Shown here piece after piece: positions 45,558-54,585 of a stretch of 64,000 nt of DNA (the stretch's first letter is position 1; every line of letters begins with the position of its first letter). Source of the DNA: Methylobacterium mesophilicum SR1.6/6. GTDB taxonomy: Bacteria; Pseudomonadota; Alphaproteobacteria; Rhizobiales; Beijerinckiaceae. The position numbers were made by a program, and so were the translations under genes. The notes under the pieces were generated by a model. That model was given only the letters and a program-made list of their open reading frames with translations. It was not told the origin of the DNA and made no database searches. The stretch spans positions 4,173,447 through 4,237,446 of the forward strand of contig NZ_CP043538.1 in assembly GCF_000364445.2 (NCBI RefSeq). Direction: 5' to 3'.

Positions 45558-46540
45558 GCATCGGGATCGCCGCGCCCGCCGGGACGGGGCGCCTCGGCCT
45601 GAGGCTCGGCCTCATGGCGCTCGCCGTGGGCCTCGCCGCCCTGCTGGCGGTTGCGATCGCGTGGCTCGTCGCGCCCGGCCTCACCGCGCCGCCGCCGCGC
45701 TCGCCTTTCGGCATCGGCTTCCGCGAGGCCGCCCCGGCGGCCACCGGGCTGGGCGGGATCATCCTGGCGCTGCAGGCGAGCTTTTCCCGCAGCCTCAATG
45801 CCGCGGTGAGCGCGCTCCGGGGCGGCGGCAGCTGGACCCCGCTGATCGGGATGGCCTTCGCGTACGGCGTCTTCCACGCCGCCGGTCCCGGACACGGCAA
45901 GGCGGTGATCGCCGGCTACATCGTTGCGGGCGAGCGGGCGCTCCGGCGCGGCTGCGCCCTCAGCGCCTGCGCCGCCCTGCTCCAGGCCTGCGTGGCCGGC
46001 GCGATCGTCGGCATCGGCAGCCTGATCCTCAACGCCACCGCGGCGAGCCTGACCCGGGCCGGGATGCTGATCGAGACCGTGAGCTTCGCCCTCGTGGCCC
46101 TGGTCGGGCTGGTGCTGACCTGGCGCAAGGCCGGGCGCCTCGCCCAGCTCGGCGCCGCCTGCGGCCCCGGCTGCAGCCACCTGCCCGGGCCGCAGGCGCT
46201 CGAGACCCTGGATTCGTGGCGGGCACGCGCGGGCGTGGTCCTGGCGGCGGGCTCCCGGCCCTGTGCCGGGGCCGTGCTGGTCCTGATCTTCGCGGTGTCG
46301 CAGGGCGTGCCCTGGGCAGGAGTTCTGGCAGTGCTCGCCATGGCGCTCGGAACGGCGCTCACCACCTCGGCGCTCGCCTCCCTCGCGGTCTTCGCCAAGC
46401 GCGCGGCGCTGCGGCTCGCGGGCGGGCGCGGACAGGCCGGAACCCTGGCCCTCGGCGGTTTGGAGCTGGTGGCCGCCGCCTTCGTGCTGGTGCTCGGGGT
46501 CGCGATGCTCTCCGGCCTCGCCCCGGGCCTCGCCGGCTGA
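45548..46540 (+). CDS. NicO family nickel/cobalt transporter
   Basis: 330 residues, about seven spans. The motif HAAGPGHGKAVIAGYIVAG, with its two histidines, is the family metal-binding signature, and CAALLQACVAGAIVG and AAGSRPCAGAVLVLIFAVSQG are further signatures of the RcnA/NicO group. Its direction (uptake or efflux) is not set by sequence. It overlaps the DUF1007 gene, and GTG start 45548 is within it. It is the only dedicated Ni/Co transporter in the window, near the Co-type nitrile hydratase 10 kb away. Confidence 0.9.
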   Translation: MSVGIGIAAPAGTGRLGLRLGLMALAVGLAALLAVAIAWLVAPGLTAPPPRSPFGIGFREAAPAATGLGGIILALQASFSRSLNAAVSALRGGGSWTPLIGMAFAYGVFHAAGPGHGKAVIAGYIVAGERALRRGCALSACAALLQACVAGAIVGIGSLILNATAASLTRAGMLIETVSFALVALVGLVLTWRKAGRLAQLGAACGPGCSHLPGPQALETLDSWRARAGVVLAAGSRPCAGAVLVLIFAVSQGVPWAGVLAVLAMALGTALTTSALASLAVFAKRAALRLAGGRGQAGTLALGGLELVAAAFVLVLGVAMLSGLAPGLAG

Positions 46541-46598
46541 AGGGCTCGCCATCGGGGCCGCGGCGTGCCACGCTGCACTCCGATACGGGAGAGCGCCG

Positions 46599-47315
46599 AT
46601 GCACGCCGACTTCCAGACCATCCTGAACTGGCGCCTCCTCGCGGGATCCCACCCGTTTCCCGGCCCCGACGGCGGCACCTGCATCAACGAGGCGGCGATC
46701 GTCGCCGCAGGCCTGCCCTACCGCACGATCCGCTCCAGCGCCGATTGCCCGCCCTGCTTCTCGCGCCCGATCGCCGCCTACGCCCTCGGGCTCAACGACG
46801 CCATGCCGGACGTGGCGCGGCCGCAGCTCATGGCCTTCGTGCTGCGGCTCTCGGGCAGCGCCGACACGCCGGAGGTCGAGGCCGCGCGCACCCGGCGCCT
46901 GGCACTCGAGAGCGTCCGCCGGATTCTGGCGCCCCTCTGCACCCTCGCCGGCATGGACGAGGAGGCCGAGGCCTGCGCCGGGGCGCCGGATCTGCCCACC
47001 GCGATGGCGGCGGCGCAGGCGGCAGCTTGGTCGGGCGGAGCGCGCTCGCAGGCGGCCGCCCAGGCGCGGCGCTGGCGCGAGGGAGCGATCACCGCCGCAG
47101 CCTCCCGGACGGCGACCGCCGCGCGGCGGGCCGGGGATGACGCGCGCTGCGCCGCGGAGGTGGCCGAGGGGGCCGCGCCCTTCGTGCCCGGCACGTGGGC
47201 GCAGGCCTGTGCAATTCTCGAGGCCGCCCTCGCCATCGGCCGGCAGGCCCCGGAGATCGAACTGGCCGGCGCCCGGCAACGCCTCGACGCGGCGCGGGCG
47301 CGGGCGCGGGCCTGA
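46599..47315 (+). CDS. Hypothetical protein, alanine-rich
   Basis: 238 residues. N-terminus DFQTILNWRLLAGSHPFPGPDGGTCINEAAIVAAGLPYR looks like a conserved motif and is followed by RSSADCPPCFSRPIAAYALGLND; the rest is alanine/arginine-rich helices. No signal peptide. I do not recognise a named family. GGGAGA lies six bases before the ATG, and its coding style is normal. Converges end to end with the frameshifted phosphatase gene. Confidence 0.7.
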   Translation: MHADFQTILNWRLLAGSHPFPGPDGGTCINEAAIVAAGLPYRTIRSSADCPPCFSRPIAAYALGLNDAMPDVARPQLMAFVLRLSGSADTPEVEAARTRRLALESVRRILAPLCTLAGMDEEAEACAGAPDLPTAMAAAQAAAWSGGARSQAAAQARRWREGAITAAASRTATAARRAGDDARCAAEVAEGAAPFVPGTWAQACAILEAALAIGRQAPEIELAGARQRLDAARARARA

Positions 47316-47902
47316 TCAGGCGGCGGCGGGCGCGGCGTCGAGATCGAAGTCGATGAAGCCGCAATTCTCCAGGAACGTGCCGGTGAGATGGTAGAAGAAC
47401 GTCCCGTGCCCGACCACCGCGATGGTCGTCTCGGGCCGAGTCCGCAGCCAGTCCCGGAACGCCGCGACCCGGGCGTCGAACAGGGGGCGCGGCTCCACCG
47501 GGTAGCCGCCGACCTCGCAGCCGGGCTCCGCGTGCCACCAGACCTCGGGCAGGTGCCCGACATCGAGATGCGGGAATTCCGCGGCGATCTCCGAGGCCGC
47601 CCGGCCAACGTCGCAGCTGCTCTCCTGGCATTCCCGGTGAAGCACCTCCACCAGCACCCGCGGCCGGCGCGGATGCTCGCCGAACAGGATCGCGGCGGTC
47701 TCGATGGCCCGTGTCAGGGGCGACACCACCACCAGGTCGAACGGGATCGACCGCAGCCGGTCCCGCGTGGCCGCGGCCTGCGCCTGACCCAGCTCGGTCA
47801 GCCGCGCGTCCGGGAGGCCGGGATCGCCACCCCCGTGTTTGTGGGCGGCGTTGAAGGGGATTGCCCGTGGCGGATGCAGACGATGCGGGTCTTGTCCTGC
47901 AT
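47316..47902 (-). pseudogene. Histidine phosphatase family protein, interrupted by a -1 frameshift
   Basis: ATG 47902 opens a frame reading KTRIVCIRHGQS, the RHG phosphohistidine motif, which then runs into an early stop. The downstream frame continues the same protein: GGGDPGLPDARLTELGQAQ, VVVSPLTRAIETA, AVVGHGTFFYHLTG (second catalytic His), ending at 47316. One extra C in the run at 47856-47859 (GGGG on the plus strand) would restore a continuous 195-residue phosphatase (HGQSPFNAAHKHGGGDPGL). Both halves look intact and unmutated otherwise, so it may be a recent mutation, phase variation or a base-calling error. Confidence 0.85.
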
Positions 47903-47942
47903 GGAACTCGGATGCGTGTTTCGGGAAGGGAGATCGGGACGG

Positions 47943-48338
47943 TCAGGCGAAGCGACCGCCGCGCTGGATGACCTCGATCTTGTAGCCATCCGGATCCGTG
48001 GCGAAGAAGAACCGGGCCAGCACCTCGTCGCCGTGCTTGAGCGTCTTCACGTCCGTGGCGGTGAAGCCCTGCTGCCGGTGGCGCGCGTGCTCGGTCTCCA
48101 CGTCGTCGACCACGAAGGCGATGTGCCCGTAGCCGTCGCCGAGATCGTAGGGCTTGTCGCGACCCTTGTTCACCGTGAGCTCCAGCTCGAACGGCGAAGC
48201 GGGATCGCGCATGTAGACGAGGGTGAAGTCCGGGAAGTCGAACCGGCCGGAGACCTCAAGCCCGAAGGCACGGGCGTAGTAGTCGCGCGCGCGATCCTCC
48301 TCGAGGACGCGGATCATGGCGTGGACGGGCTTGGACAT
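47943..48338 (-). CDS. gloA: Glyoxalase I-like VOC family enzyme
   Basis: 131 residues. VHAMIRVLEEDRARDYYARAFGLEVSGRFDFPDFTLVYM is the usual first beta-alpha module; ELELTVNKG, GHIAFVVDD and YKIEVIQRGG carry the metal ligands (H6, E in ELEL, H in GHIA, E in KIEV). Detoxifies methylglyoxal by forming S-lactoylglutathione. Start ATG 48338 gives MSKPVHAM. The level of identity to classical GloA cannot be judged here; a related dioxygenase-fold protein is possible. Confidence 0.85.
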   Translation of the reverse strand: MSKPVHAMIRVLEEDRARDYYARAFGLEVSGRFDFPDFTLVYMRDPASPFELELTVNKGRDKPYDLGDGYGHIAFVVDDVETEHARHRQQGFTATDVKTLKHGDEVLARFFFATDPDGYKIEVIQRGGRFA

Positions 48339-48754
48339 GCGCTTGCGGTTCCGTGAGCACTTCGGCGGCGTGCCGGGCCTCCTATGTGGCGCCGGCCCGC
48401 CCGCAGGGAAGACCGGACGGGCGCGGGCATCGCAACACCAAGCAGACCCCGCTGCCGCAACTGCGAACACGAAGCCCGCGCAATATATCTGGAGAGCATC
48501 GATCACTCACATGCGAGACTGAATAATAGATAGCCGATTTTAGTCGTTCCAGAAAATATACTCAGATCAATTAAGCAAGTTGAATATTAATATCTGATCA
48601 AATATAAGCAGGTTTCATGATTTAGTCCTGCTTTATGAATCGTCATGTCTTGACATGATCAATCGCTTAAGATCTTTTTTATGCACGATGACGATGGTCA
48701 GGCCAGAGTGCCTCCCGCCGCCAGTCGTCGATCCAATTTCGGGGCCTGAAGTCC
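48339..48754. other. 416-bp intergenic region with an AT-rich core upstream of chemoreceptor 1
   Basis: From about 48480 to 48690 the GC content falls far below the window average (ATTAATATCTGATCAAATA and similar). It holds a perfect AAGCAGG/CCTGCTT repeat (48606-48633) and a CATGTC-TT-GACATG palindrome (48644-48657) overlapping a TTGACA hexamer at 48650. No gene is supported. Most likely the regulatory region of the chemoreceptor gene. Confidence 0.6.
48606..48657 (+). promoter_or_regulatory. Inverted repeats and TTGACA box upstream of chemoreceptor 1
   Basis: AAGCAGG-14-CCTGCTT at 48606-48633, then CATGTC-TT-GACATG at 48644-48657, which overlaps the hexamer TTGACA (48650-48655). A matching -10 hexamer is not obvious at 17 bases. 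Perhaps operator sites of a regulator controlling the receptor gene. Confidence 0.4.
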
Positions 48755-50446
48755 GTGCTACGCCTGTCCAACATCAAAATTCTGCCCAAGCTGGTGGCCG
48801 TCATCGCCTTGATCAGCGCCATCGTCGGGGGCTGTATCTGGTACGCGCAGTCACGGATGACGACGATCGATGACGGGTACAGCCGCTTCATCGTCAACGA
48901 GGCGGCAGCCGTGGCCGAGGTACGGCGGCTCAATCGCCTGATCGTCGAGCTCAACTACGGCGTCTACCGGATCATCGCGGAGACCGCGCCGGATCAGATC
49001 AGCGCGGCCAACGACACCTTCGAGATGACGGTGCCCAAGCTGCAGGCGCTGATCCCGGCCCTTCGCGCGCACGCACCGACCTTCTCGGAGACGATCGACA
49101 CGCAGGCCGCACGCATCGAGCGCTACCTCCGCGACGTGATCGAGGTGCGCCGGCTTGGCACCGCCAACCAGAACGCGGACGCGATCGCGCTGGTCCACTC
49201 GGCGATCGACCCGGTATTCTCCGGCCTGCTGGCCGACGGCAACAGGCTCGCCGACGAGATCAAGGCCTATATGGAGAAGAATTCGGACACCCCCACCGAC
49301 CAGACCAACGCCACCCGCCGCACCCTGATCGCCATCAGCGCGATCGGCATGCTGGCCGGCCTGCTCGCGGCGGTCTTCATCGCGACGGTCGGCATCACGC
49401 GTCCGCTGGATCGCCTCGTTTCGGTCCTTCAGCGCAGGGCACAGGGCGAGATCGACGCCGGGATCAAGGAGGCGGCGCGCCGGGACGAGATCGGGGCGGT
49501 CGGCAAGGCGGTCGAGGGCATCAAGGCCATGGTCGCCCGCAAGGCCGCCGAGGAGGCCGAGGTCAAGCGGCAGGCGGACGAAGCCGCGGCAGCGGAGCGC
49601 AAGCGCACCATGCTGGAGCTGGCCGACGGGTTCGAGCGGGCGGTCGGCGGTATCGTCGGGATGGTCTCGTCCTCGGCGACCGAACTGCAGGCGACCGCCC
49701 AGACCATGACCGCCTCGGCATCCCAGACGGCGAGCCAGTCGACCACCGTGGCGGCGGCGGCCGAGGAGGCCTCAGCGAACGTCCAGACCGTGGCGGCGGC
49801 GGCCGAGGAGCTGGGCACCTCGGTGCAGGAGATCGGCCGGCAGGTCCTGGGCTCGGCCGACCTGGCGCAGACGGCGGTCGGCGAGGCGGACGAGACCCAG
49901 CACCTCGTGCAGGCCCTTAGCCAGGCGGCGACGCGGATCGGCGACATGGTCGGGCTGATCTCGAACATCGCCGGGCAGACCAACCTGCTGGCGCTGAACG
50001 CCACGATCGAGGCGGCCCGCGCCGGAGAGGCGGGACGGGGCTTCGCCGTGGTCGCCGCCGAGGTGAAGGAACTCGCGCAGCAGACCGCCAGGGCCACCGA
50101 GGAGATCAGCCAGCAGATCGGGCAGATCCAGGGCGTGACCGGTCAGGCGGTCTCCGCCATCGACGTGATCGCCGCCCGGATCCGCGAGATCAACGGGGTC
50201 GCGACGACGATCGCCGCCGCGGTGGAGGAGCAGGGCGCGGCGACGCAGGAGATCGTCCGCAACGTCTCGCAGGCGGCCACTGGCACGGAGCAGGTGACGA
50301 GCAACATCGGCGGCGTGGCCAAGGCTTCCGAGGAGACCGGCGCGGCGGCAGCCCAGGTGCTCGGAGCGGCGGGCGCGCTGTCGCGCCAGTCCGAGCATCT
50401 CGGCGCCGAGGTCTCCCGCTTCCTCGGCAAGGTCCGGGCGGCCTGA
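48755..50446 (+). CDS. Methyl-accepting chemotaxis protein, receptor 1
   Basis: 563 residues. TM1 about 10-31, a periplasmic four-helix-bundle type sensor region 32-188, TM2 about 190-212, a HAMP domain 213-265 ([21 protein letters not shown]...[16 protein letters not shown]), and a signalling domain to the end. The conserved tip is [34 protein letters not shown]. It ends in RFLGKVRAA with no CheR-binding pentapeptide. GTG start at 48755. Ligand not known. The gene converges with recF, with seven bases between stops. Its signalling domain closely resembles receptor 2 at 57368. Confidence 0.95.
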   Translation: MLRLSNIKILPKLVAVIALISAIVGGCIWYAQSRMTTIDDGYSRFIVNEAAAVAEVRRLNRLIVELNYGVYRIIAETAPDQISAANDTFEMTVPKLQALIPALRAHAPTFSETIDTQAARIERYLRDVIEVRRLGTANQNADAIALVHSAIDPVFSGLLADGNRLADEIKAYMEKNSDTPTDQTNATRRTLIAISAIGMLAGLLAAVFIATVGITRPLDRLVSVLQRRAQGEIDAGIKEAARRDEIGAVGKAVEGIKAMVARKAAEEAEVKRQADEAAAAERKRTMLELADGFERAVGGIVGMVSSSATELQATAQTMTASASQTASQSTTVAAAAEEASANVQTVAAAAEELGTSVQEIGRQVLGSADLAQTAVGEADETQHLVQALSQAATRIGDMVGLISNIAGQTNLLALNATIEAARAGEAGRGFAVVAAEVKELAQQTARATEEISQQIGQIQGVTGQAVSAIDVIAARIREINGVATTIAAAVEEQGAATQEIVRNVSQAATGTEQVTSNIGGVAKASEETGAAAAQVLGAAGALSRQSEHLGAEVSRFLGKVRAA

Positions 50447-50453
50447 GCCCCGC

Positions 50454-51608
50454 TCAGGCTCCGATCCGCAGCACCTCCGTCCGGTCGCCGGCCTGCACGA
50501 AGGCGTCCGGGTCGGCGCCGGTCATCCAGACCTGCCCCGGCAGGGCCTCCAGCGCCTCGAACAGGCCGGCGCGCCGCCGCGGGTCGAGATGGGCCGCCAC
50601 CTCGTCGAGCAGGATCAGGGGCGCGATGCCGCTCATGGCCCGCACCAGCCGGGCGTGGGCGAGGACGAGACCGATCAGCAGGGCCTTCTGCTCGCCCGTG
50701 GACGCCGTGCCGGCGGGCACGTCCTTGGGGCCGTGGCGGACCACGAGGTCGCTGCTCTGCGGCCCGATCAGCGTGCGCCCGGCGGCCCGGTCCCGGTGGC
50801 GGCCATTGCGCAGGGCGAGGCGGAAGCGGTCCTCGGCCTCGATGGCCGGCCAGACCGCCACGAGGTCGTCGAGGTCGCCCTCCAGGCGGATCGAGGCCCA
50901 GGGGAAGGGCTGCGCGTCGTCCCGGGTCTCGGCGATGAGCCGGTCGAGGCGCTCGGCGGTCTCCCGGCGGGCGAGCGCCACGGCGACACCCAGCTCGGCG
51001 ACCTCCCGCTCCACCGCGTCGAGCCACCGGTCGTCGTCGGGCCGTTCCTCCAGCAGGCGGTTGCGCGAGCGCAGCGCCCGCTCCATCGCGGACACCCGCG
51101 CCCCGTGGCCGGCATCGACCGCCAGCACGAGTCGGTCGAGGAACCGGCGCCGGTCGCCCGCCGCGCCGCGGAACAGCCCGTCGAGGTCCGGAGTCAGCCA
51201 GACCACCCGGAGGAACTCGCTGAACGCCACGGGCGAGGAGGCGGGGGCGCCGTCGATGCGGCAGAGCCGGCTCGTGCGACCGTCGAAGCCCGGCGGCTCC
51301 AGCCCGGTTCCGAGCCGGTGCTCGGCGCCATCGCGATCGAGGGTGAGCGAGACCGCGAAACCGCCCGGACCGCCGGTGCGCGCCATGGTGGCGAACTCCG
51401 CCCGGCGCAGGCCGCGGCCCGGCACGAACAGGGAGATCGCCTCCAGCAGGTTGGTCTTGCCCGCGCCGTTCTCGCCGACCAGCGCGACGAACCGGGCCGC
51501 GGGGGTCAGTTCGAGGTCGGCGTGGTTGCGGAAATCGCGGGCGATCAGGCGGGTGACGCGCAGATCCGCCCCGTCGGGCTCGATCCGCGGATCGAGGATA
51601 TTGCTCAT
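50454..51608 (-). CDS. recF: DNA replication/repair protein RecF
   Basis: 384 residues, an SMC-like ATPase that loads RecA at gaps. Walker A GENGAGKTN (45-53), STGEQKALLIGLVLAHARL (signature) and PLILLDEVAAHLDP (Walker B). The N-terminal LRVTRLIARDFRNHADLELTP is typical of RecF. Separated from dnaN by 208 bases containing a dyad repeat. dnaA is not adjacent, unlike the classic dnaA-dnaN-recF order. Confidence 0.95.
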   Translation of the reverse strand: MSNILDPRIEPDGADLRVTRLIARDFRNHADLELTPAARFVALVGENGAGKTNLLEAISLFVPGRGLRRAEFATMARTGGPGGFAVSLTLDRDGAEHRLGTGLEPPGFDGRTSRLCRIDGAPASSPVAFSEFLRVVWLTPDLDGLFRGAAGDRRRFLDRLVLAVDAGHGARVSAMERALRSRNRLLEERPDDDRWLDAVEREVAELGVAVALARRETAERLDRLIAETRDDAQPFPWASIRLEGDLDDLVAVWPAIEAEDRFRLALRNGRHRDRAAGRTLIGPQSSDLVVRHGPKDVPAGTASTGEQKALLIGLVLAHARLVRAMSGIAPLILLDEVAAHLDPRRRAGLFEALEALPGQVWMTGADPDAFVQAGDRTEVLRIGA

Positions 51609-51677
51609 CGCGGAACCGAGGGGTTGAGACGCACCGCGCTCAACAGTCCATTGCTGTCTGACATCCCATCCAATCAC

Positions 51678-51789
51678 CTCATCCTGAGGTGCCCGCTTCA
51701 GCAGGCCTCGAAGGAGGGCTCCAGGATCCACATCGCCATCTGGAGGCCTCCTTCGAGGCCTCCGCTGTGCTCCGGCACCTCAGGATGAG
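51678..51789 (+). repeat. Intergenic dyad repeat, copy 4 (112 bp), between dnaN and recF
   Basis: Left end CTCATCCTGAGGTGCCCGCT, right end GGCACCTCAGGATGAG, with inner blocks CCTCGAAGGAGGGCTCCAGG and CTCCTTCGAGGCCTCCG. Same orientation as copies 2 and 3. Confidence 0.9.
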
Positions 51790-51816
51790 GGCAGGAACGG
51801 GAGTAGCGCCGCAGCT

Positions 51817-52938
51817 TCACACCCGCATCGGCATCAGCACGTACAGCGCCGGCGCGCCCTCGCGGTCCTGGATCAGCGTCGGCGAGCCCGGATCGGCGAG
51901 CTTGAACAGGGCGGTGTCGCCCTCGAGCTGCGCGGTGATGTCGAGCAGGTAGCGGGCGTTGAAGCCGATATCGAGGTTGGCCGCCTCGTAGTCGACATCG
52001 AGTTCCTCGGTGGCGCTGCCCGAATCCGGGTTGTTCACCGAGAGCGCGAGGCGTCCCTCGGCGAGGCCGAGCTTCACCGCGCGCCCGCGCTCCGACGAGA
52101 TGGTCGAGACCCGGTCCACCGCCTTGGCGAAGGCGTCGCGCTCGACCGTCAGCCGCTTGTCGTTGTTGGCCGGGATCACCCGCTGGTAGTCCGGGAAGGT
52201 GCCGTCGATCAGCTTGGAGATCAGCGTCAGGCCGCCCGCGAAGCGCAGGCGGATCTTGGCGGGCGAGAGGTCGACCGCGACACTCTCGCCGCCGTCGTCC
52301 AGAAGCTTCTGGATCTCGGCGACCGCCTTGCGGGGCACGATCACCCCCGGCATGCCGACGCTGCCCTGCGGGGCCGGGATCTCGACGCGGGCGAGGCGGT
52401 GTCCGTCGGTGGCCACCGCCCGCATCACCGGTCCGCCCTCGGTCTCCAGCGTGTGCAGGTAGATGCCGTTGAGGTAGTAGCGCGTCTCCTCGGTGGAGAT
52501 GGCGAACTGGGTCTTGTCGATCAGGCGCTTGAGGTCGGCGCTCGCGATCTCGAAGCCGTGGGGCATCTCGCCGGCGGCGAGATCGGGGAAGTCGCCTTCG
52601 GGAAGGGCGCCCAGCGCGAAGCGCGAGCGGCCGGAGCGGATCGTCATCTGGCCGGATTCGCCGCCGGTCTCCAGCGAGACCTGCGCGCCCTCGGGCAGCT
52701 TGCGGACGATGTCGTAGATCACGTGCGCCGGCACCGTGGTGGCGCCGGGATCCGACACGTCGGCCGGGACGCTCTCGGTCACCTCGATGTCGAGGTCGGT
52801 CGCCCGGAGCTGGAGCCCGGAGCCCTCCGAGCGCAGGAGCACGTTGGACAGGATCGGGATCGTGTTGCGGCGCTCGACGACCCGGTGCACGTGGCCGAGC
52901 GACCTGAGCAGGGCCGCGCGCTCGACAGTGACTCTCAT
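51817..52938 (-). CDS. dnaN: DNA polymerase III beta sliding clamp
   Basis: 373 residues, three repeated clamp domains. VERAALLRSLGHVHRVVERRNTIPILSNVLL is the conserved domain 1 beginning; LKRLIDKTQFAISTEETRYYLNGIYLH is the domain 2 signature; LDVDYEAANLDIGFNARYLLD and ALYVLMPMRV the end. TTG at 52950 is in frame but ATG 52938 matches the usual start. Rings DNA and tethers polymerases. Confidence 0.97.
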   Translation of the reverse strand: MRVTVERAALLRSLGHVHRVVERRNTIPILSNVLLRSEGSGLQLRATDLDIEVTESVPADVSDPGATTVPAHVIYDIVRKLPEGAQVSLETGGESGQMTIRSGRSRFALGALPEGDFPDLAAGEMPHGFEIASADLKRLIDKTQFAISTEETRYYLNGIYLHTLETEGGPVMRAVATDGHRLARVEIPAPQGSVGMPGVIVPRKAVAEIQKLLDDGGESVAVDLSPAKIRLRFAGGLTLISKLIDGTFPDYQRVIPANNDKRLTVERDAFAKAVDRVSTISSERGRAVKLGLAEGRLALSVNNPDSGSATEELDVDYEAANLDIGFNARYLLDITAQLEGDTALFKLADPGSPTLIQDREGAPALYVLMPMRV

Positions 52939-53186
52939 CGCAGTACTCAAGTGGTGGGGACGGCGCCGCGGCCGGCATCCGTCGCGGAATATGGCCGTTC
53001 AGCTTGGCGAAGGGGACCGGGGAACGCAAGGCCGGCGCGTGTGCGCCGCACAGCGAGCTCGGATCCGAAAGCAGGCCGCGGGTCGGGCGCCCAGGTCAGA
53101 GGCCCATGCCGAAACCGGCATACCTGCGCGGGCCGGGCCGTGCGAAAGCGCCGCAACCGACCCGAATCCCTGCCGTCCTCACGATC

Positions 53187-54503
53187 ATGCTTCAGACCAT
53201 CGACAGCGCGCCCCCCGCGCGCGCAACCCCGAGTGCCACCCCGAGCGCCGGCCGCATCCTCGCTGCGAGCTTTGTCGGCACGGCGATCGAGTTCTTCGAC
53301 TTCTACATCTACGCCACCGCAACCGCCCTGGTGATCGGCCCGGTCTTCTTCCCGGCCGGGGCGCCCGGCGTGCAGCAGCTCAGCGCCTTCGCGACCTTCG
53401 CGATCGCCTTCATCGCACGCCCCGTGGGCGCGGCCCTGTTCGGGCATTTCGGCGACCGCGTCGGCCGCAAGGCGACCCTGGTGGCCTCGCTGCTGATCAT
53501 GGGCATCTCCACGGTCCTGATCGGCTGCCTGCCGACCTACGCCTCGGCGGGCTGGTGGGCGCCGGCGGCCCTGAGCGTCCTGCGCTGCGGGCAGGGGATC
53601 GGGTTCGGCGGCGAATGGGGCGGGGCGGCCCTGCTGGCCGTCGAGAACGCGCCGCCCGGTCGGCGGGCGTGGTACGGCATCTTCCCGCAGCTCGGCGCGC
53701 CGGTCGGCTTCATCCTGGCCAATCTCGGCTTCCTGGCGCTCAGCTTCGGCCTGTCGCCCGAGAGCTTCCAGGCCTGGGGATGGCGCCTGCCGTTCCTGGC
53801 CTCGGCGGCGCTCGTCGGCGTCGGGCTCTACGTGCGGCTGAAGCTCACCGAGACGCCGGCCTTCCGGGCCGCGCTCAGCCAGGCGCATCCGGAGCGCGTG
53901 CCCTTCGCCACCATGCTGACGCAGCACGGGCGCGCGGTCCTGCTCGGCACCTTCGCGATGGTGGCGGTCTACGCGGTGTTCTACCTCTCGACCGTGTTCG
54001 CGCTGGGCTACGGTACCGGCACCCTCGGCTATGGCCGGCCGACCTTCCTGCTGTTCGAGTGCATCGCGGTCTGCTTCATGGCCCTCGGCACCGTGGCGTC
54101 GGGCGCGGCGGCGGACCGCTTCGGGCGCCGGCCGGTCCTGCTGTCGGGCATGGCCGCGACCTTGCTGCTGGGCTTCCTCATGGGGCCGATGCTGGGCCAC
54201 GCCGCTGGCAGCGGGACCTGGCCGCCGGTGCTGGGCTTCCTCTGCCTCAGCCTCCTGACCATGGGCTGGGTGTTCGGGCCGATGGGCGCCGTCCTGCCCG
54301 AGCTGTTTCCGACCCGCGTGCGCTACACGGGCGCTTCGGTGACCTACAATCTCGCGGGGATCCTGGGCGCGTCCGGCGCGCCCTACATCGCGCAGGAACT
54401 CGCGGCCTATGGCGGGATCGGCTTCGTCGGGTTCTATCTGGCGGCCGCCGCGATCCTCAGCTTCCTGGCGGTCCTGGCGATGCCGGAGACGGCCGAGCGC
54501 TGA
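53187..54503 (+). CDS. MFS transporter, metabolite:H+ symporter (MHS) type
   Basis: 438 residues, twelve spans. AASFVGTAIEFFDFYIYATATALV is the MHS start (ShiA/KgtP/ProP group); HFGDRVGRKATLVASLLIMGISTVLIG is the loop 2-3 motif, and GGEWGGAALLAVENAPPGRRAW is the family signature. PTRVRYTGASVTYNLAGILG is the late signature. Carries carboxylates or zwitterions; the substrate is not clear. The start at ATG 53187 leaves about 33 residues before TM1; longer in-frame extension upstream lacks a clear ribosome site. Confidence 0.85.
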   Translation: MLQTIDSAPPARATPSATPSAGRILAASFVGTAIEFFDFYIYATATALVIGPVFFPAGAPGVQQLSAFATFAIAFIARPVGAALFGHFGDRVGRKATLVASLLIMGISTVLIGCLPTYASAGWWAPAALSVLRCGQGIGFGGEWGGAALLAVENAPPGRRAWYGIFPQLGAPVGFILANLGFLALSFGLSPESFQAWGWRLPFLASAALVGVGLYVRLKLTETPAFRAALSQAHPERVPFATMLTQHGRAVLLGTFAMVAVYAVFYLSTVFALGYGTGTLGYGRPTFLLFECIAVCFMALGTVASGAAADRFGRRPVLLSGMAATLLLGFLMGPMLGHAAGSGTWPPVLGFLCLSLLTMGWVFGPMGAVLPELFPTRVRYTGASVTYNLAGILGASGAPYIAQELAAYGGIGFVGFYLAAAAILSFLAVLAMPETAER

Positions 54504-54585
54504 CCGATCGACGTCGGCCTGCCCGCCGGCCGGCCCCGGGAGGCCGGTCGCGTCGGGACGGCATCGTCCGCGACGCGCGGCGAGC

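Noticed and set aside
50454..52938. Replication origin near dnaN-recF
   Set aside because: No dnaA gene, no clear cluster of DnaA boxes and no AT-rich unwinding region is seen between dnaN, recF and their neighbours.
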